Of a DNA stretch of 64,000 nucleotides, positions 1-8,217 are shown piece by piece. Origin of the DNA: Mycobacterium gordonae (GTDB taxonomy: Bacteria > Actinomycetota > Actinomycetes > Mycobacteriales > Mycobacteriaceae). A model generated the notes under the pieces. That model was not told the DNA's origin, made no database searches, and saw nothing but the letters and a program-made list of their open reading frames with translations. Every line of letters starts with the position of its first letter. The first letter of the stretch is position 1. Both the position numbers and the translations under genes were made by a program. The stretch covers positions 28,633 through 92,632 of the forward strand of contig NZ_LQOY01000032.1 in assembly GCF_002101675.1 (NCBI RefSeq), in the 5' to 3' direction.

Positions 1-78
1 TGCGACGACACGACGCAACTGGCCGGCGGCTTCGAGGGTGGCCAGCCAGCTACGCAGATCGGGGCTCGTGTCGCTCAT
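1..78 (-). CDS. UbiD-family decarboxylase, N-terminal fragment (cut by window edge)
   Basis: An ATG at 76-78 opens a frame that runs off the left edge. The visible 26 residues (MSDTSPDLRSWLATLEAAGQ, then LRRVVA) match the usual start of UbiD-type prenylated-FMN decarboxylases, where a DLRSWLxxLE segment precedes the catalytic domain. It begins inside the last codons of the UbiX-like gene (29-nt overlap). UbiX makes the prenyl-FMN cofactor that UbiD needs, so this adjacency is the strongest support. The substrate cannot be read from 26 residues; an aromatic acid or phenolic carboxylate is likely. Confidence 0.6.
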   Translation of the reverse strand, partial: MSDTSPDLRSWLATLEAAGQLRRVVA

Positions 79-640
79 GGTTCGTGTGGTCCTTCCAGCG
101 CTTGATCAGGTCGTGTTCGATCCCGAGTTGGTCGACGACGCGGCCGACGAGGTAGTCGGTCATCTCCTCGACCGATGCGGGCCGCGCGTAGTAGGACACC
201 GTCGGCGGAAAAACGACCGCACCGGCGCGTGTCAGGAAGAGCATGTTCTCCAAATGAATTGCGCTCAGCGGTGCCTCTCGAGCCACCAACACCAGCCTGC
301 GTCGTTCCTTCAGCGCGACGTCGGCGGCACGAGTGATCAGGTTGTCGCTGTAGCCGATTCGGATGGCGCTCAGCGTTTTCATGCTGCACGGGCAGATAAC
401 CATGCCATCCGTGCGGAACGACCCACTGGAGATGCCGGCGGCGAGATCGCGGGCACTGTAACTGTGCGAGGCAAGCCTGCGGACGTCGTTGACGCTGCGA
501 TCCGTTTCGAGCTTGATGGTTGCGCGCGCCCAGTCACTCAGGATCAGGTGCGTCTCGACCCCCAACTCTCCCAGCACTTCCAGGAGACGAACCCCGATCG
601 GGGCGCCGGTCGCGCCGGTCATTGCGACTACGAGGCGCAT
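50..640 (-). CDS. ubiX: UbiX-like flavin prenyltransferase
   Basis: This 196-residue protein has the family N-terminus MRLVVAMTGATGAPIGVRLL, the SDWA segment, the ICPCSMKTLSAI flavin-binding stretch and the REAPLSAIHLENM active-site region near the C-terminus. Family members prenylate reduced FMN to give the cofactor of UbiD decarboxylases. The ATG is preceded by AGGAGGT at good spacing. The gene overlaps the upstream membrane-protein gene by 13 nt and the downstream UbiD-like start by 29 nt, so it lies inside a tightly coupled operon. The C-terminal GRVVDQLGIEH resembles UbiX homologues of aromatic-acid decarboxylase operons (inference). Function is secure; pathway is not. Confidence 0.9.
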   Translation of the reverse strand: MRLVVAMTGATGAPIGVRLLEVLGELGVETHLILSDWARATIKLETDRSVNDVRRLASHSYSARDLAAGISSGSFRTDGMVICPCSMKTLSAIRIGYSDNLITRAADVALKERRRLVLVAREAPLSAIHLENMLFLTRAGAVVFPPTVSYYARPASVEEMTDYLVGRVVDQLGIEHDLIKRWKDHTNHERHEPRSA

Positions 641-1092
641 GATCGCACCTCCTCACGCCGGCTCAACCCGACGAGGATGAGTACCACGGAGGTGAAGAAT
701 GCGTACCGCATGCCACGAAAGCCGAAAAGTACGACCCGTTCCTGGCCGCGGCTCCCGGAATCACCCTGCGACAGAATCGGATTGGCGGCAGCGGTGCCCA
801 TCGCCGCTCCGAGCGTGGTGAACAGCCAGTTGCCGTAGGTGCCGTAGAGCAACGTCCACCGCGCGACTCTCGCCGCCGGACCAACCAGCCCCACACGGCC
901 CCAGCCGGCACCGAGAGCGACCAGGAAGGTGCCGTTCATCACCCCTTCGAGGTGTGCGGACAACGCCATGCGCATGTTGGTGAAGCGCCGCTCCTGCGTG
1001 CCGGTCACCAGTCCGATCAGGAACAGAAAGATGCCGTGCCGAATCAGTGCACGGTCGGTTACGGCGTCTCGATCTCGGCTTTGAGTAGCCAT
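628..1092 (-). CDS. Hydroxylaminobenzene-mutase-like (HabA/HabB) membrane protein
   Basis: A 154-residue protein with about four hydrophobic segments. The pattern RHGIFLFLIGLVTG, then NMRMALSAHLEGVMNG, then LLYGTYGNWL is what I recall of hydroxylaminobenzene mutases, small membrane enzymes that rearrange hydroxylaminoarenes to aminophenols. That activity would act directly after a nitroreductase, and one is encoded two genes upstream. The ATG lies inside the end of the Dps-like gene (34-nt overlap), with GAAGGA just before it. The family call rests on motif memory, so a generic small membrane protein remains possible. Confidence 0.6.
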   Translation of the reverse strand: MATQSRDRDAVTDRALIRHGIFLFLIGLVTGTQERRFTNMRMALSAHLEGVMNGTFLVALGAGWGRVGLVGPAARVARWTLLYGTYGNWLFTTLGAAMGTAAANPILSQGDSGSRGQERVVLFGFRGMRYAFFTSVVLILVGLSRREEVRSCAS

Positions 1093-1559
1093 GCTTCCTT
1101 CTCCAGGTCGTCGATGATGGCGTGCAGCAGATCCGCGGTCGTCGGGTCCGCGTCGTCGACGTCGTCGTGTACGGCACGCAAGGTGGCGACGACGGCGTAG
1201 ATCCGGGTGGTGATGACCGCGACCGTGTCGGTGACGTGGACCAGTCCCGGCGGTGCGGCGGGCACGGTGGTACTTGCGACGACGGTGTCGGATCGACCGT
1301 CGGGAACCGCATTCAGGGCGCGCATCCGTTCGGCGATCGTGTCACTGGCCTCGCGCGCGACGTCGACGAGGCTGTCGAGTTGCAGATGCAGATCCCGAAA
1401 GTTCGTTCCGACGACGTTCCAGTGCGCCTGCTTGCCCTGCAGGTGCAACTCGATCAGGTCGACGAGCACCTTCTGCAGGTTGGCGAATAAGTTGGCGGGC
1501 GCCTGGAAAGCCTTGACGTCGCGTGCATTACGCCGATTGGCCGATACCGATGTGGTCAT
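1059..1559 (-). CDS. Dps-family ferritin-like DNA/iron protection protein
   Basis: A 166-residue four-helix ferritin-like protein. The Dps signature is clear: GKQAHWNVVGTNFRDLHLQLD carries the ferroxidase-site His and Asp, followed by an ASDTIAERM helix. Dps proteins oxidise and store iron and shield DNA from Fenton chemistry. An ATG at 1559, preceded by AAAGGATC, is chosen over an upstream in-frame extension because it gives the usual length. The gene overlaps the end of the nitroreductase gene by 32 nt and the start of the mutase-like gene by 34 nt. A Dps gene inside a catabolic operon is unusual and suggests that the pathway produces oxidants or releases iron. Confidence 0.85.
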   Translation of the reverse strand: MTTSVSANRRNARDVKAFQAPANLFANLQKVLVDLIELHLQGKQAHWNVVGTNFRDLHLQLDSLVDVAREASDTIAERMRALNAVPDGRSDTVVASTTVPAAPPGLVHVTDTVAVITTRIYAVVATLRAVHDDVDDADPTTADLLHAIIDDLEKEAWLLKAEIETP

Positions 1560-2250
1560 CGTTGATCCTTTCGTCTTGCCGCGTTGCGGGCCACAGCGGC
1601 TGCGGCACTTCGATACCCAACGGTGCGTCCCAGTGGTTTCGCGACGAAACCTCATGCACCGGACGACGATTGGCGGCCACGCCCCACCTGCCCCGCGGAT
1701 AGCCGAGGGCCAGCATCGCCGACATGGTCCAGCCTTCCTCGACAGGCACGCCGAGCATCTCGTTCACCCGGTCGGCGAAGTTGCGCAGCACCATCGTCAT
1801 GACTCCGCCGACCCCCTCGGCGCGGGCGGCCAGCAGGGCACTCCAGATGGCGGGAAAGATGTTGGCGCCGCCGAGATCGTCGATCGCGAAGACGAAAAGC
1901 AGCAGTGGAATGTCTTCGAAGTGGTCGGCGAGATAGTCTCCTGAACCTTTGATCCGGCGCATCGTTTCGGCATGGTCGGCCAGGTCCGCGCCGGGCGCCG
2001 GCGCCACCATAGGCCCCGTCCCGGTGCTGAACTTCTCGTATTCGATCGCGCGGGCCTGCCGGAACAGACGGGCGAACTCGGCCTTGAGTCCCGGATCGTC
2101 GACTGCCACGAAGTGCCAGCGCTGGGTGTTACCGCCGTTGGGGGCGCGGACCGCCGCGTCCAGGATGCGGGCCTGGGTGTCCAGCGGGATGGGATCCGGC
2201 CGCAACCGCCGCATCATCCTGGTGGTGTAGAGCGCTTCGTAGATGTCCAT
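1528..2250 (-). CDS. Nitroreductase-family flavoprotein
   Basis: A 240-residue FMN-dependent nitroreductase-fold protein. It has the family N-terminus (MDIYEALYTTRMMRRLRPDP), the AAVRAPNGGNTQRWHFVAV segment for flavin and dimer contacts, and ALLAARAEGVGGVMT with the conserved Gly-rich loop. Members reduce nitro groups, quinones or flavins with NAD(P)H. The ATG overlaps the TGA of the upstream HD gene by one base (TGATG), which implies translational coupling. A GTG 12 bases upstream is possible but less likely. Next to a mutase-like gene, a role in converting nitroarenes to hydroxylaminoarenes is inferred. Confidence 0.85.
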   Translation of the reverse strand: MDIYEALYTTRMMRRLRPDPIPLDTQARILDAAVRAPNGGNTQRWHFVAVDDPGLKAEFARLFRQARAIEYEKFSTGTGPMVAPAPGADLADHAETMRRIKGSGDYLADHFEDIPLLLFVFAIDDLGGANIFPAIWSALLAARAEGVGGVMTMVLRNFADRVNEMLGVPVEEGWTMSAMLALGYPRGRWGVAANRRPVHEVSSRNHWDAPLGIEVPQPLWPATRQDERINDDHIGIGQSA

Positions 2251-2900
2251 CACTCGGCCCACCCGTTGCCCAGGATGGTGTCGACGAAGTTCTCCCGCTG
2301 GAACGTCGGGTCGAAGTGCGCCAGCACGTCGTCGTTCATGGTGCCGAAGGTGCTGTCGGGCCGGTGCTTCATGCCGTCGTTGAAGGCGGCGATGATCCGG
2401 TTCTTGAAGTCCGGCCGAGGGTGTGCCGCGGTGACCGCGTCCAGCGCCTCGGGCGCCAGGTCATCGCGACCCATACCCAGCACGTCGGTCTCGACACCGG
2501 CTGTGACCAATGCGATTTCGGGGTCCAGGAACTCCGGCACTCCCGGCGTGGTGTGCAAAGCGATGCCCAGCCACACCTTTCGGGCATCGGCAGGGTCGTA
2601 GCCGCGCTCCAGCAGGAAGTCGCGCGCGGCGTTGGCGCCGTCGACTTCGAAGCGCAGCATGGAGGAGCGGTAGCGCTCGGTCAGGCCGATGTCGTGGAAC
2701 ATCGCCCCCACGTACAGCAATTCGAGGTCGGGTTGCAGGCCCCGCCGGTGCCCCTGCAGGGCGCCGAAGAGAAACACCCGACGGGAGTGGTCGAAGAGCA
2801 GATCGTCTTCAGTGGCGCGGATGTAGTCGGTGACCTCGCGGACCAATGGCGTGTCCGGAATGGCGATGCCGGCAATGGTTTCGATCGATTGAGTGTTCAT
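2250..2900 (-). CDS. HD-domain hydrolase, cyanamide-hydratase-like
   Basis: A 216-residue HD-domain metalloprotein. H38 lies in FDHSRRVFLFG and the H69-D70 pair in LLYVGAMFHDIGL; a later LHTTPG segment could supply another ligand. The layout resembles the cyanamide hydratase/Ddi2 branch of the HD superfamily more than nucleotide phosphohydrolases. The start MNTQSIETIAG is chosen because the upstream extension has no family character and would run into the divergent regulator. It is the first gene of the overlapping operon. A hydratase or hydrolase acting on a small nitrogenous compound would suit the setting but is inference. Confidence 0.75.
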   Translation of the reverse strand: MNTQSIETIAGIAIPDTPLVREVTDYIRATEDDLLFDHSRRVFLFGALQGHRRGLQPDLELLYVGAMFHDIGLTERYRSSMLRFEVDGANAARDFLLERGYDPADARKVWLGIALHTTPGVPEFLDPEIALVTAGVETDVLGMGRDDLAPEALDAVTAAHPRPDFKNRIIAAFNDGMKHRPDSTFGTMNDDVLAHFDPTFQRENFVDTILGNGWAE

Positions 2901-2988
2901 GCGGTCAGTCTGCGGCGATCGGCCCCTGCCCATGGGTAGTCGATTGAGCCGTCTTTCCCACAGAAACCGACACGGCCACAATGGACGG
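2901..2988. promoter_or_regulatory. Divergent promoter region between operon and GlxA-type regulator
   Basis: An 88-bp space separates two divergent starts. It contains a near-palindrome, ctgcccatgggtag, at 2926-2939 that could serve as an operator. No clear -35/-10 pair stands out on either strand. Control of the minus-strand operon by the adjacent AraC-type regulator is inferred from position only. Confidence 0.35.
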
Positions 2989-3948
2989 ATGGGGGCTCGC
3001 GTGATCGTGATCGTCGTCTTCGACGACGTGACCATGCTGGACGTTGCCGGGGCCGGTGAAGTGTTCGCCGAAGCCAACCGCGCCGGCGCCGACTACCAGC
3101 TGAAGATCGCATCGCTGGATGGCCGCGATGTCACGACGTCAATCGGAACCCGGTTAGGCGTGACCGATGCCATCTCGTCAATCGAGGCCGCGGACACCGT
3201 GTTCGTCGCCGGCAGCGACGACCTGCCGCGGCGGCCGGTCGACCCCGCGCTGGTCAAGGCGATCAGGTCGATTGCCGGCCGGACCCGGCGCCTGGCCTCC
3301 ATCTGCACGGGCTCATTCATCCTCGCGCAAGCCGGACTGCTGCAGGGCCGGCGCGCCACCACGCACTGGAACGAAGTCCGGTTGTTCACCCGGGCCTACC
3401 CTGACATCACGGTCGAGCCGGACGCGATCTTCGTCCGCGACGGTGAGGTTTTCACCTCCGCCGGGGTGTCGTCGGGCATCGATCTGGCGCTGGCTCTGGT
3501 CGAAATGGATTACGGCACAGAGCTGGTCCGCGCCGTGGCCCGGTGGTTGGTGGTCTATCTCAAGCGCGCGGGCGGCCAGTCACAGTTCTCGGTGCTGGTC
3601 GAGGCGGATCCGCCGCCGGAGTCTCCGCTGCGCAAGGTCACCGCCGCGATCTCGGCCAACCCGGCGGACGACCACAGCGTCAATACCCTTGCGACGCGGG
3701 CCTCGTTGAGCACCCGGCAGCTCACCCGGCTGTTCCAGTCCGAGCTCGGCACGACGCCGGCCCGCTACGTCGAGATGGTACGAATCGACGCCGCGCGTGC
3801 CGCGCTCGATGCGGGGCGCACGGTGGCCGAGACGGCGCGGCTGGCGGGATTCGGCAGCCCCGAGAGCCTGCGTCGAGTATTCGTCGACCACCTCGGCGTG
3901 TCACCGAAGGCCTACCGCGAGAGGTTCCGCACCGCGGCGCGGGGCTGA
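2989..3948 (+). CDS. GlxA-type transcriptional regulator (DJ-1/PfpI domain + AraC HTH)
   Basis: A 319-residue regulator. The N-terminal half is a DJ-1/PfpI-like domain (VIVVFDDVTMLDVAGAGEVF at the start; SICTGSFILAQAGLL around residue 105 carries the nucleophile-elbow Cys). The C-terminal part, from about residue 215, is a double helix-turn-helix AraC domain ending in PKAYRERF. ATG 2989 (MGARVIV) is chosen because the DJ-1 domain begins directly there; the longer frame has no family character. It is divergent from the nitroreductase operon and is its likely activator. The ligand is unknown. Confidence 0.85.
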   Translation: MGARVIVIVVFDDVTMLDVAGAGEVFAEANRAGADYQLKIASLDGRDVTTSIGTRLGVTDAISSIEAADTVFVAGSDDLPRRPVDPALVKAIRSIAGRTRRLASICTGSFILAQAGLLQGRRATTHWNEVRLFTRAYPDITVEPDAIFVRDGEVFTSAGVSSGIDLALALVEMDYGTELVRAVARWLVVYLKRAGGQSQFSVLVEADPPPESPLRKVTAAISANPADDHSVNTLATRASLSTRQLTRLFQSELGTTPARYVEMVRIDAARAALDAGRTVAETARLAGFGSPESLRRVFVDHLGVSPKAYRERFRTAARG

Positions 3949-4047
3949 CCCCCCAGCGAGGGCGCGCAAAATGCCACCGATCACGGCGTGTCGACGGCAA
4001 AACGCGGGCGCTCGTGGCCAAGAGTGAGCGGCCGCGGCGCGCAGCCG

Positions 4048-7029
4048 CTACTTCGTGTTGTTGAACTTCGTGATCGCCTCGTCGAGCCGCTGCAGCGCCG
4101 ACCCGTAGCCGGCGAAGTCACCCTTCTTCTGCGCATCCCTGGCCGCACCGATCGCGGCTTGGATCTCTTGCAGCACAGCAGCTTTCGCAGGGGATAGAGC
4201 CGTCGATGCGTCGGGAGGCGGCGGCAGCGCCGCAGTGGGAGGTGGCGTCCCCGGCCCAGTGGCCGGGGGCGGCGGATTGGCCGGCGGCGCGGCCGGCACC
4301 CCGGCATCGGTGGGCTGGATGCCCGTCGCGGCGGCACCGGCGCCCGGGCCGAACAAAGCCGTCAGCGCGTCGCCCACGGTGGGCCCGTAACCGATCTTGT
4401 CGTTGTACATCATTGCCACGCGGATCAGCCGCGGATACGACGACGCCGCATCACTGGCACCCGGCGAGGCATAGACGGGCTCGACATACAACAGACCACC
4501 CTGGCCCACCGGGAGGGTGAGCAGATTGCCCCAGCGGATCCGGTTCTGGTTGTCGCGACCGATCACGCCGAGGTCCTGCGACACTGCCGGGTCAGTGGTA
4601 ATCGCGTTGTTGGCCAGCTTCGGCCCGTTCACCTGACCCGGGATGGTCAGCACCGTTATCTTGCCGTAGGTGGCGGGATCGGAACTGGCACTGATGTAGG
4701 CGGCCAGATAGTCACGCTTGAATCTGTTCATCGCGCTGGTCAGCTGATACGACGCCGAATTGTCGTTCTTGGCAATGTTTTTCGCCACGATGTAGTACGG
4801 CGGTTGGTAGCTGCTGGCGGTCGGGTTCGGGTCCAGCGGCACGTCCCAGAAGTCCGACGTGGAGAAGAACGTCACCGGGTCGTTGACGTGGTACTTGGCC
4901 AGCAGCATGCGCTGCACCTTGAACAGGTCCTCGGGATAACGCAGGTGCTCGGCGAGCTCGGGGCTGATGTCGCTCTTGGGCTTTACCGTGCCGGGGAAAA
5001 CCTGCATCCACGCCCTGAGCACCGGATCGTTCTCGTCCTGCTGATACAGCGTGACAGTGCCGTCGTAGGCATCCACGGTGGCCTTCACCGAGTTGCGGAT
5101 ATAGGAGACCCGCTTGTCGGGAGCCAGCCTGTTGAACGCCACCTCGGTCGAGTCCGCCGTCGCCGAGGACAGCGACGTCAGTTCGGAGTACGGATAGTTG
5201 TCCAGCGTGGTGTAGCCGTCGATGATCCACACCATCCGCTTATTCACGATCGCCGGGTACACCGCGCTGTCGGTGGTCAGCCACGGCGCCACCGCCTCCA
5301 CCCGCTGCGCCGGGTCGCGGTTGAACAGGATTCGGCTGTTGGATCCGATCACGTTGGAGAACAAGAAGTTTCGCTCGGCGAACTTCGCGGCGAACACGCT
5401 GCGGGAGATCCAGCTGCCGATCGGCACGCCGCCAGCCCCGGTATAGGTGTAGTTCTTGGTTTCGGTGCTGGTCTCGTAATCGTATTCGCGGTCGGCGCCG
5501 GTCTTGCCGACGATCGCGTAGTCGGCGGCCGCGTTGGCGATCACCGGTCCGAAGTAGACGCGCGGCTGGTCCAGCGGCGCCGGGCCGTCGGACACGATGC
5601 TGCCGTTGGCTCCGACGACGTTGACCAGGAACTGGGGGTAGCCGCCGTTCTGGTTCGGGTCGTTGGCGATGCCGCGCACGGTGTTGGCCGGCGAGGCGAT
5701 GAAGCCGTTGCCGTGGGTGTAGACGGTGTGCCGGTTGATCCAGTCGCGCTGGTTGTCGATCAACCGGTCCGGGTTGAGCTCCCGGGCGGCCACCACGAAG
5801 TCGCGCAGATTGCCGCCGCGGTCCTGATAGCGGTCGATGGACAGCTGGTCGGGGAAATAGTAGAAGTTCTTGCCCTGCTGGAACTGGGTGAACGCCGGGC
5901 TGACGATGGTCGGGTCCAGCAGCCGGATATTCGCGGTGGTCGCGCGGTCGGCCGCCACCTGCTGCGCGGTCGCCTGGCCATCACCGGTGTAGTTGCGGTA
6001 GGTCACCACGTCCGGCGTCAACCCGTAGGCCTGGCGGGTGGCGGCGATACTTCGGCTGATGTATTCGCTTTCCTTCTGCGCCGCATTGGGTTTGACGCTG
6101 ATCTGCTCGACGATCATGGGCCAGCCCGCCCCCACGATCAGCGACGAGAGCAGCAAGAGCACCAGGCCGATCGCCGGGATCCGCAAGTCGCGCAGAGTAA
6201 TCGCGGAGAACACCGCGGCCGCGCAGATCAGCGCGATCGCCATCAGAATCAGCTTGGCCGGCAGCACCGCGTTGATGTCGGTGTACCCGGCTCCGGTGAA
6301 CGGCTTGCCGCCCCGGGTGTGCGACAACAACTCGTAGCGATCCAGCCAGTACGCAACGGCCTTGAGCACCACCAGAACACCGACCAGGCTGACCAACTGG
6401 ATACGCGCCGAGCGGCTCAACGCTCCGGCCCGTCCCGACAGCCTGATCCCACCGAACAGATAGTGCGACACCAGGTTGGCCACCAACGCCAGGAACACCG
6501 CCACGAACAGGTAGCTGAGCACCAACCGGTAGAACGGCAACTCGAACGCGTAGAAGCCGAGGTCCTTGCCGAACTGAGGATCGGCGATGCCGAAGTCGCC
6601 ACCGTGCAGGAACAGCTGAATGCGCACCCAGTAGCTCTGCGCCACCATGCCGGCCAGCACGCCGATGGCCGTCGGGATCCCGATGCCCACCAGCCGCAGC
6701 CGGCTCATCACCACCGCGCGATAGCGCGCGACCGGGTCGTTGTCGTTGCTCGGCACAAACACCGGTCGGGTGCGGTAGGCCAGCGCGAGCCCGGCGAACA
6801 CGATGCCGCCGACCAGCAGGCCGGCCACCAGGAACACCACGATGCGCGTGACCAGCACGGTGGTGAACACCGAGCGGTAGCCGAGCTCACCGAACCACAG
6901 CCAGTCGACGTACGCGTCGATCAGCCGGGGGCCGGCCAGCAACAGCACGATCACACCCAGTGCGATCAGAATCAGAATCCGGCTACGCCGAGTCAACTTC
7001 GGCATCCTTGCGGCGGGCCGCATTCCCAC
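4048..7029 (-). CDS. UPF0182 family large membrane protein (Rv3193c-like)
   Basis: A 993-residue protein with several transmembrane helices in the first 330 residues (for example [18 protein letters not shown] and [19 protein letters not shown]). A large, probably extracytoplasmic domain with many Tyr/Asn-rich segments follows. The C-terminus is a Pro/Ala-rich linker and a short helical tail. It matches what I recall of M. tuberculosis Rv3193c closely over its whole length. The start is GTG at 7029 (GTG GGA ATG CGG); an ATG two codons in is the alternative. The function of the family is not established. Confidence 0.93.
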   Translation of the reverse strand: MGMRPAARMPKLTRRSRILILIALGVIVLLLAGPRLIDAYVDWLWFGELGYRSVFTTVLVTRIVVFLVAGLLVGGIVFAGLALAYRTRPVFVPSNDNDPVARYRAVVMSRLRLVGIGIPTAIGVLAGMVAQSYWVRIQLFLHGGDFGIADPQFGKDLGFYAFELPFYRLVLSYLFVAVFLALVANLVSHYLFGGIRLSGRAGALSRSARIQLVSLVGVLVVLKAVAYWLDRYELLSHTRGGKPFTGAGYTDINAVLPAKLILMAIALICAAAVFSAITLRDLRIPAIGLVLLLLSSLIVGAGWPMIVEQISVKPNAAQKESEYISRSIAATRQAYGLTPDVVTYRNYTGDGQATAQQVAADRATTANIRLLDPTIVSPAFTQFQQGKNFYYFPDQLSIDRYQDRGGNLRDFVVAARELNPDRLIDNQRDWINRHTVYTHGNGFIASPANTVRGIANDPNQNGGYPQFLVNVVGANGSIVSDGPAPLDQPRVYFGPVIANAAADYAIVGKTGADREYDYETSTETKNYTYTGAGGVPIGSWISRSVFAAKFAERNFLFSNVIGSNSRILFNRDPAQRVEAVAPWLTTDSAVYPAIVNKRMVWIIDGYTTLDNYPYSELTSLSSATADSTEVAFNRLAPDKRVSYIRNSVKATVDAYDGTVTLYQQDENDPVLRAWMQVFPGTVKPKSDISPELAEHLRYPEDLFKVQRMLLAKYHVNDPVTFFSTSDFWDVPLDPNPTASSYQPPYYIVAKNIAKNDNSASYQLTSAMNRFKRDYLAAYISASSDPATYGKITVLTIPGQVNGPKLANNAITTDPAVSQDLGVIGRDNQNRIRWGNLLTLPVGQGGLLYVEPVYASPGASDAASSYPRLIRVAMMYNDKIGYGPTVGDALTALFGPGAGAAATGIQPTDAGVPAAPPANPPPPATGPGTPPPTAALPPPPDASTALSPAKAAVLQEIQAAIGAARDAQKKGDFAGYGSALQRLDEAITKFNNTK

Positions 7030-7098
7030 TAGCTACGCTCCCTGCTTCGTTTTCCCGATGGCCACAACTGTACGCAAACGGCCGCGATGGCAGCTCGG

Positions 7099-8121
7099 CT
7101 AGCAGCTCGGAGTCGCGCCCCCCGACGTCATCGCGTGCAGGGCGTCCACCGCGGAACCGAGCGTTTCCACCTTCACCAGCTTCAGCCCGGACGGGATGTC
7201 GGACATCGCCTCATAGCAGTTCTTGGCGGGTACCAGGAACACCGAGGCGCCGGCCGCGCGCGCCGCGGCCATCTTGTGGGTGATTCCGCCGATGGGGCCT
7301 ACCTTGCCGTCGACGGTGATCGTGCCGGTGCCGGCGACGAACGTCGAACCCGCCAGGTCACCGGTGGTGAGCTTGTCCACCACGGCGAGGCTGAACATCA
7401 GCCCGGCCGAGGGGCCACCAATGTTGGCCAGGTTGAAGTCGACGGTGAAGGGCGCCCACGGTGCGTCGAGCACCGCGACGCCCATGAATCCGTAATCGCG
7501 GTCCTTGTTGGTTCCCAGGGTGATCTCGGCGATGCCGGCCGGTTCGTTCTTGCGGCGATAGTCGATGGTCACCACCTGGCCGGGCTTGGTTTTCTTCAGC
7601 AGCGAGGTGAACTGCTCGACGTTGGCCACCGGCGTGCGGTCGACCGCGTCGATGGCGTCGCCGGGCTTCAGCTTGCCGGCCGACGGGCCAGGGTCGGTGA
7701 CCGAGGCGACGGTGACGGCTTCCGGATACTTCAGGTAACCCAGGGCGGCGTATTGGGCGCTGTCTTCGGAGGTCTTGAAATCGGCGTTGTTGGCTTGGTC
7801 GACCTCGTCGCGTGATTTGCCGGGGGGATAGATCAAGTCACGCGGCACCAGCTGCTCCTGACCCGAGATCCACAGGCTCATCGCTTCGCCCAGGGTGAGG
7901 TCGTCGCGCTGCGAGACCGTCGTCATGTTCAGGTGACCGGTCGTCGGGTGCGTCTGGGTGCCCTCGATCTGCACGACCTGCTTGCCGTCGACCTCCCCGA
8001 GGGTGTCGAATGTCGGACCCGGGCCCAGGGACACGAACGGCACCGTCACCACCGCAAGCAGCACCCCGAAGACCACGATCGGCACGAGCGCGACCATCAA
8101 GGTCAAAATCCGCCTGTTCAC
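7099..8121 (-). CDS. PDZ and Lon-type serine protease domain protein (Rv3194c-like)
   Basis: A 340-residue protein with one N-terminal membrane anchor (LMVALVPIVVFGVLLAVV), a PDZ domain (SAGKLKPGDAIDAVDRTPV) and a C-terminal Lon-like protease domain. The GGPSAGLMFSLAV segment carries the catalytic Ser, and a Lys in GGITHKMAAARAAG completes the dyad. GTG at 8121 (GTG AAC AGG CGG) gives the length I recall for the M. tuberculosis homologue. The active domain should face outside the membrane. It is probably co-transcribed with the UPF0182 gene 69 bases downstream. Its substrate is unknown. Confidence 0.9.
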   Translation of the reverse strand: MNRRILTLMVALVPIVVFGVLLAVVTVPFVSLGPGPTFDTLGEVDGKQVVQIEGTQTHPTTGHLNMTTVSQRDDLTLGEAMSLWISGQEQLVPRDLIYPPGKSRDEVDQANNADFKTSEDSAQYAALGYLKYPEAVTVASVTDPGPSAGKLKPGDAIDAVDRTPVANVEQFTSLLKKTKPGQVVTIDYRRKNEPAGIAEITLGTNKDRDYGFMGVAVLDAPWAPFTVDFNLANIGGPSAGLMFSLAVVDKLTTGDLAGSTFVAGTGTITVDGKVGPIGGITHKMAAARAAGASVFLVPAKNCYEAMSDIPSGLKLVKVETLGSAVDALHAMTSGGATPSC

Positions 8122-8217
8122 GCCGCTTACCCTAACCGGCACCGCCGCGGCGACGTTCAGCTGAGAGCGTGACGGTGCCTCGCGCTTTCCGTCGGTGCGG
8201 GCAGTACGGTTGACCGT

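Noticed and set aside
3949..4047. Possible terminator between the GlxA-type and UPF0182 genes
   Set aside because: Only an imperfect stem (ccagcgag against ctcgtgg) can be drawn; too weak to list as a terminator.
4804..7032. 742-codon open frame on the plus strand across the UPF0182 gene
   Set aside because: It is the mirror of a GC-rich real gene, is rich in His, Arg and Gln, and has no domain or ribosome site.
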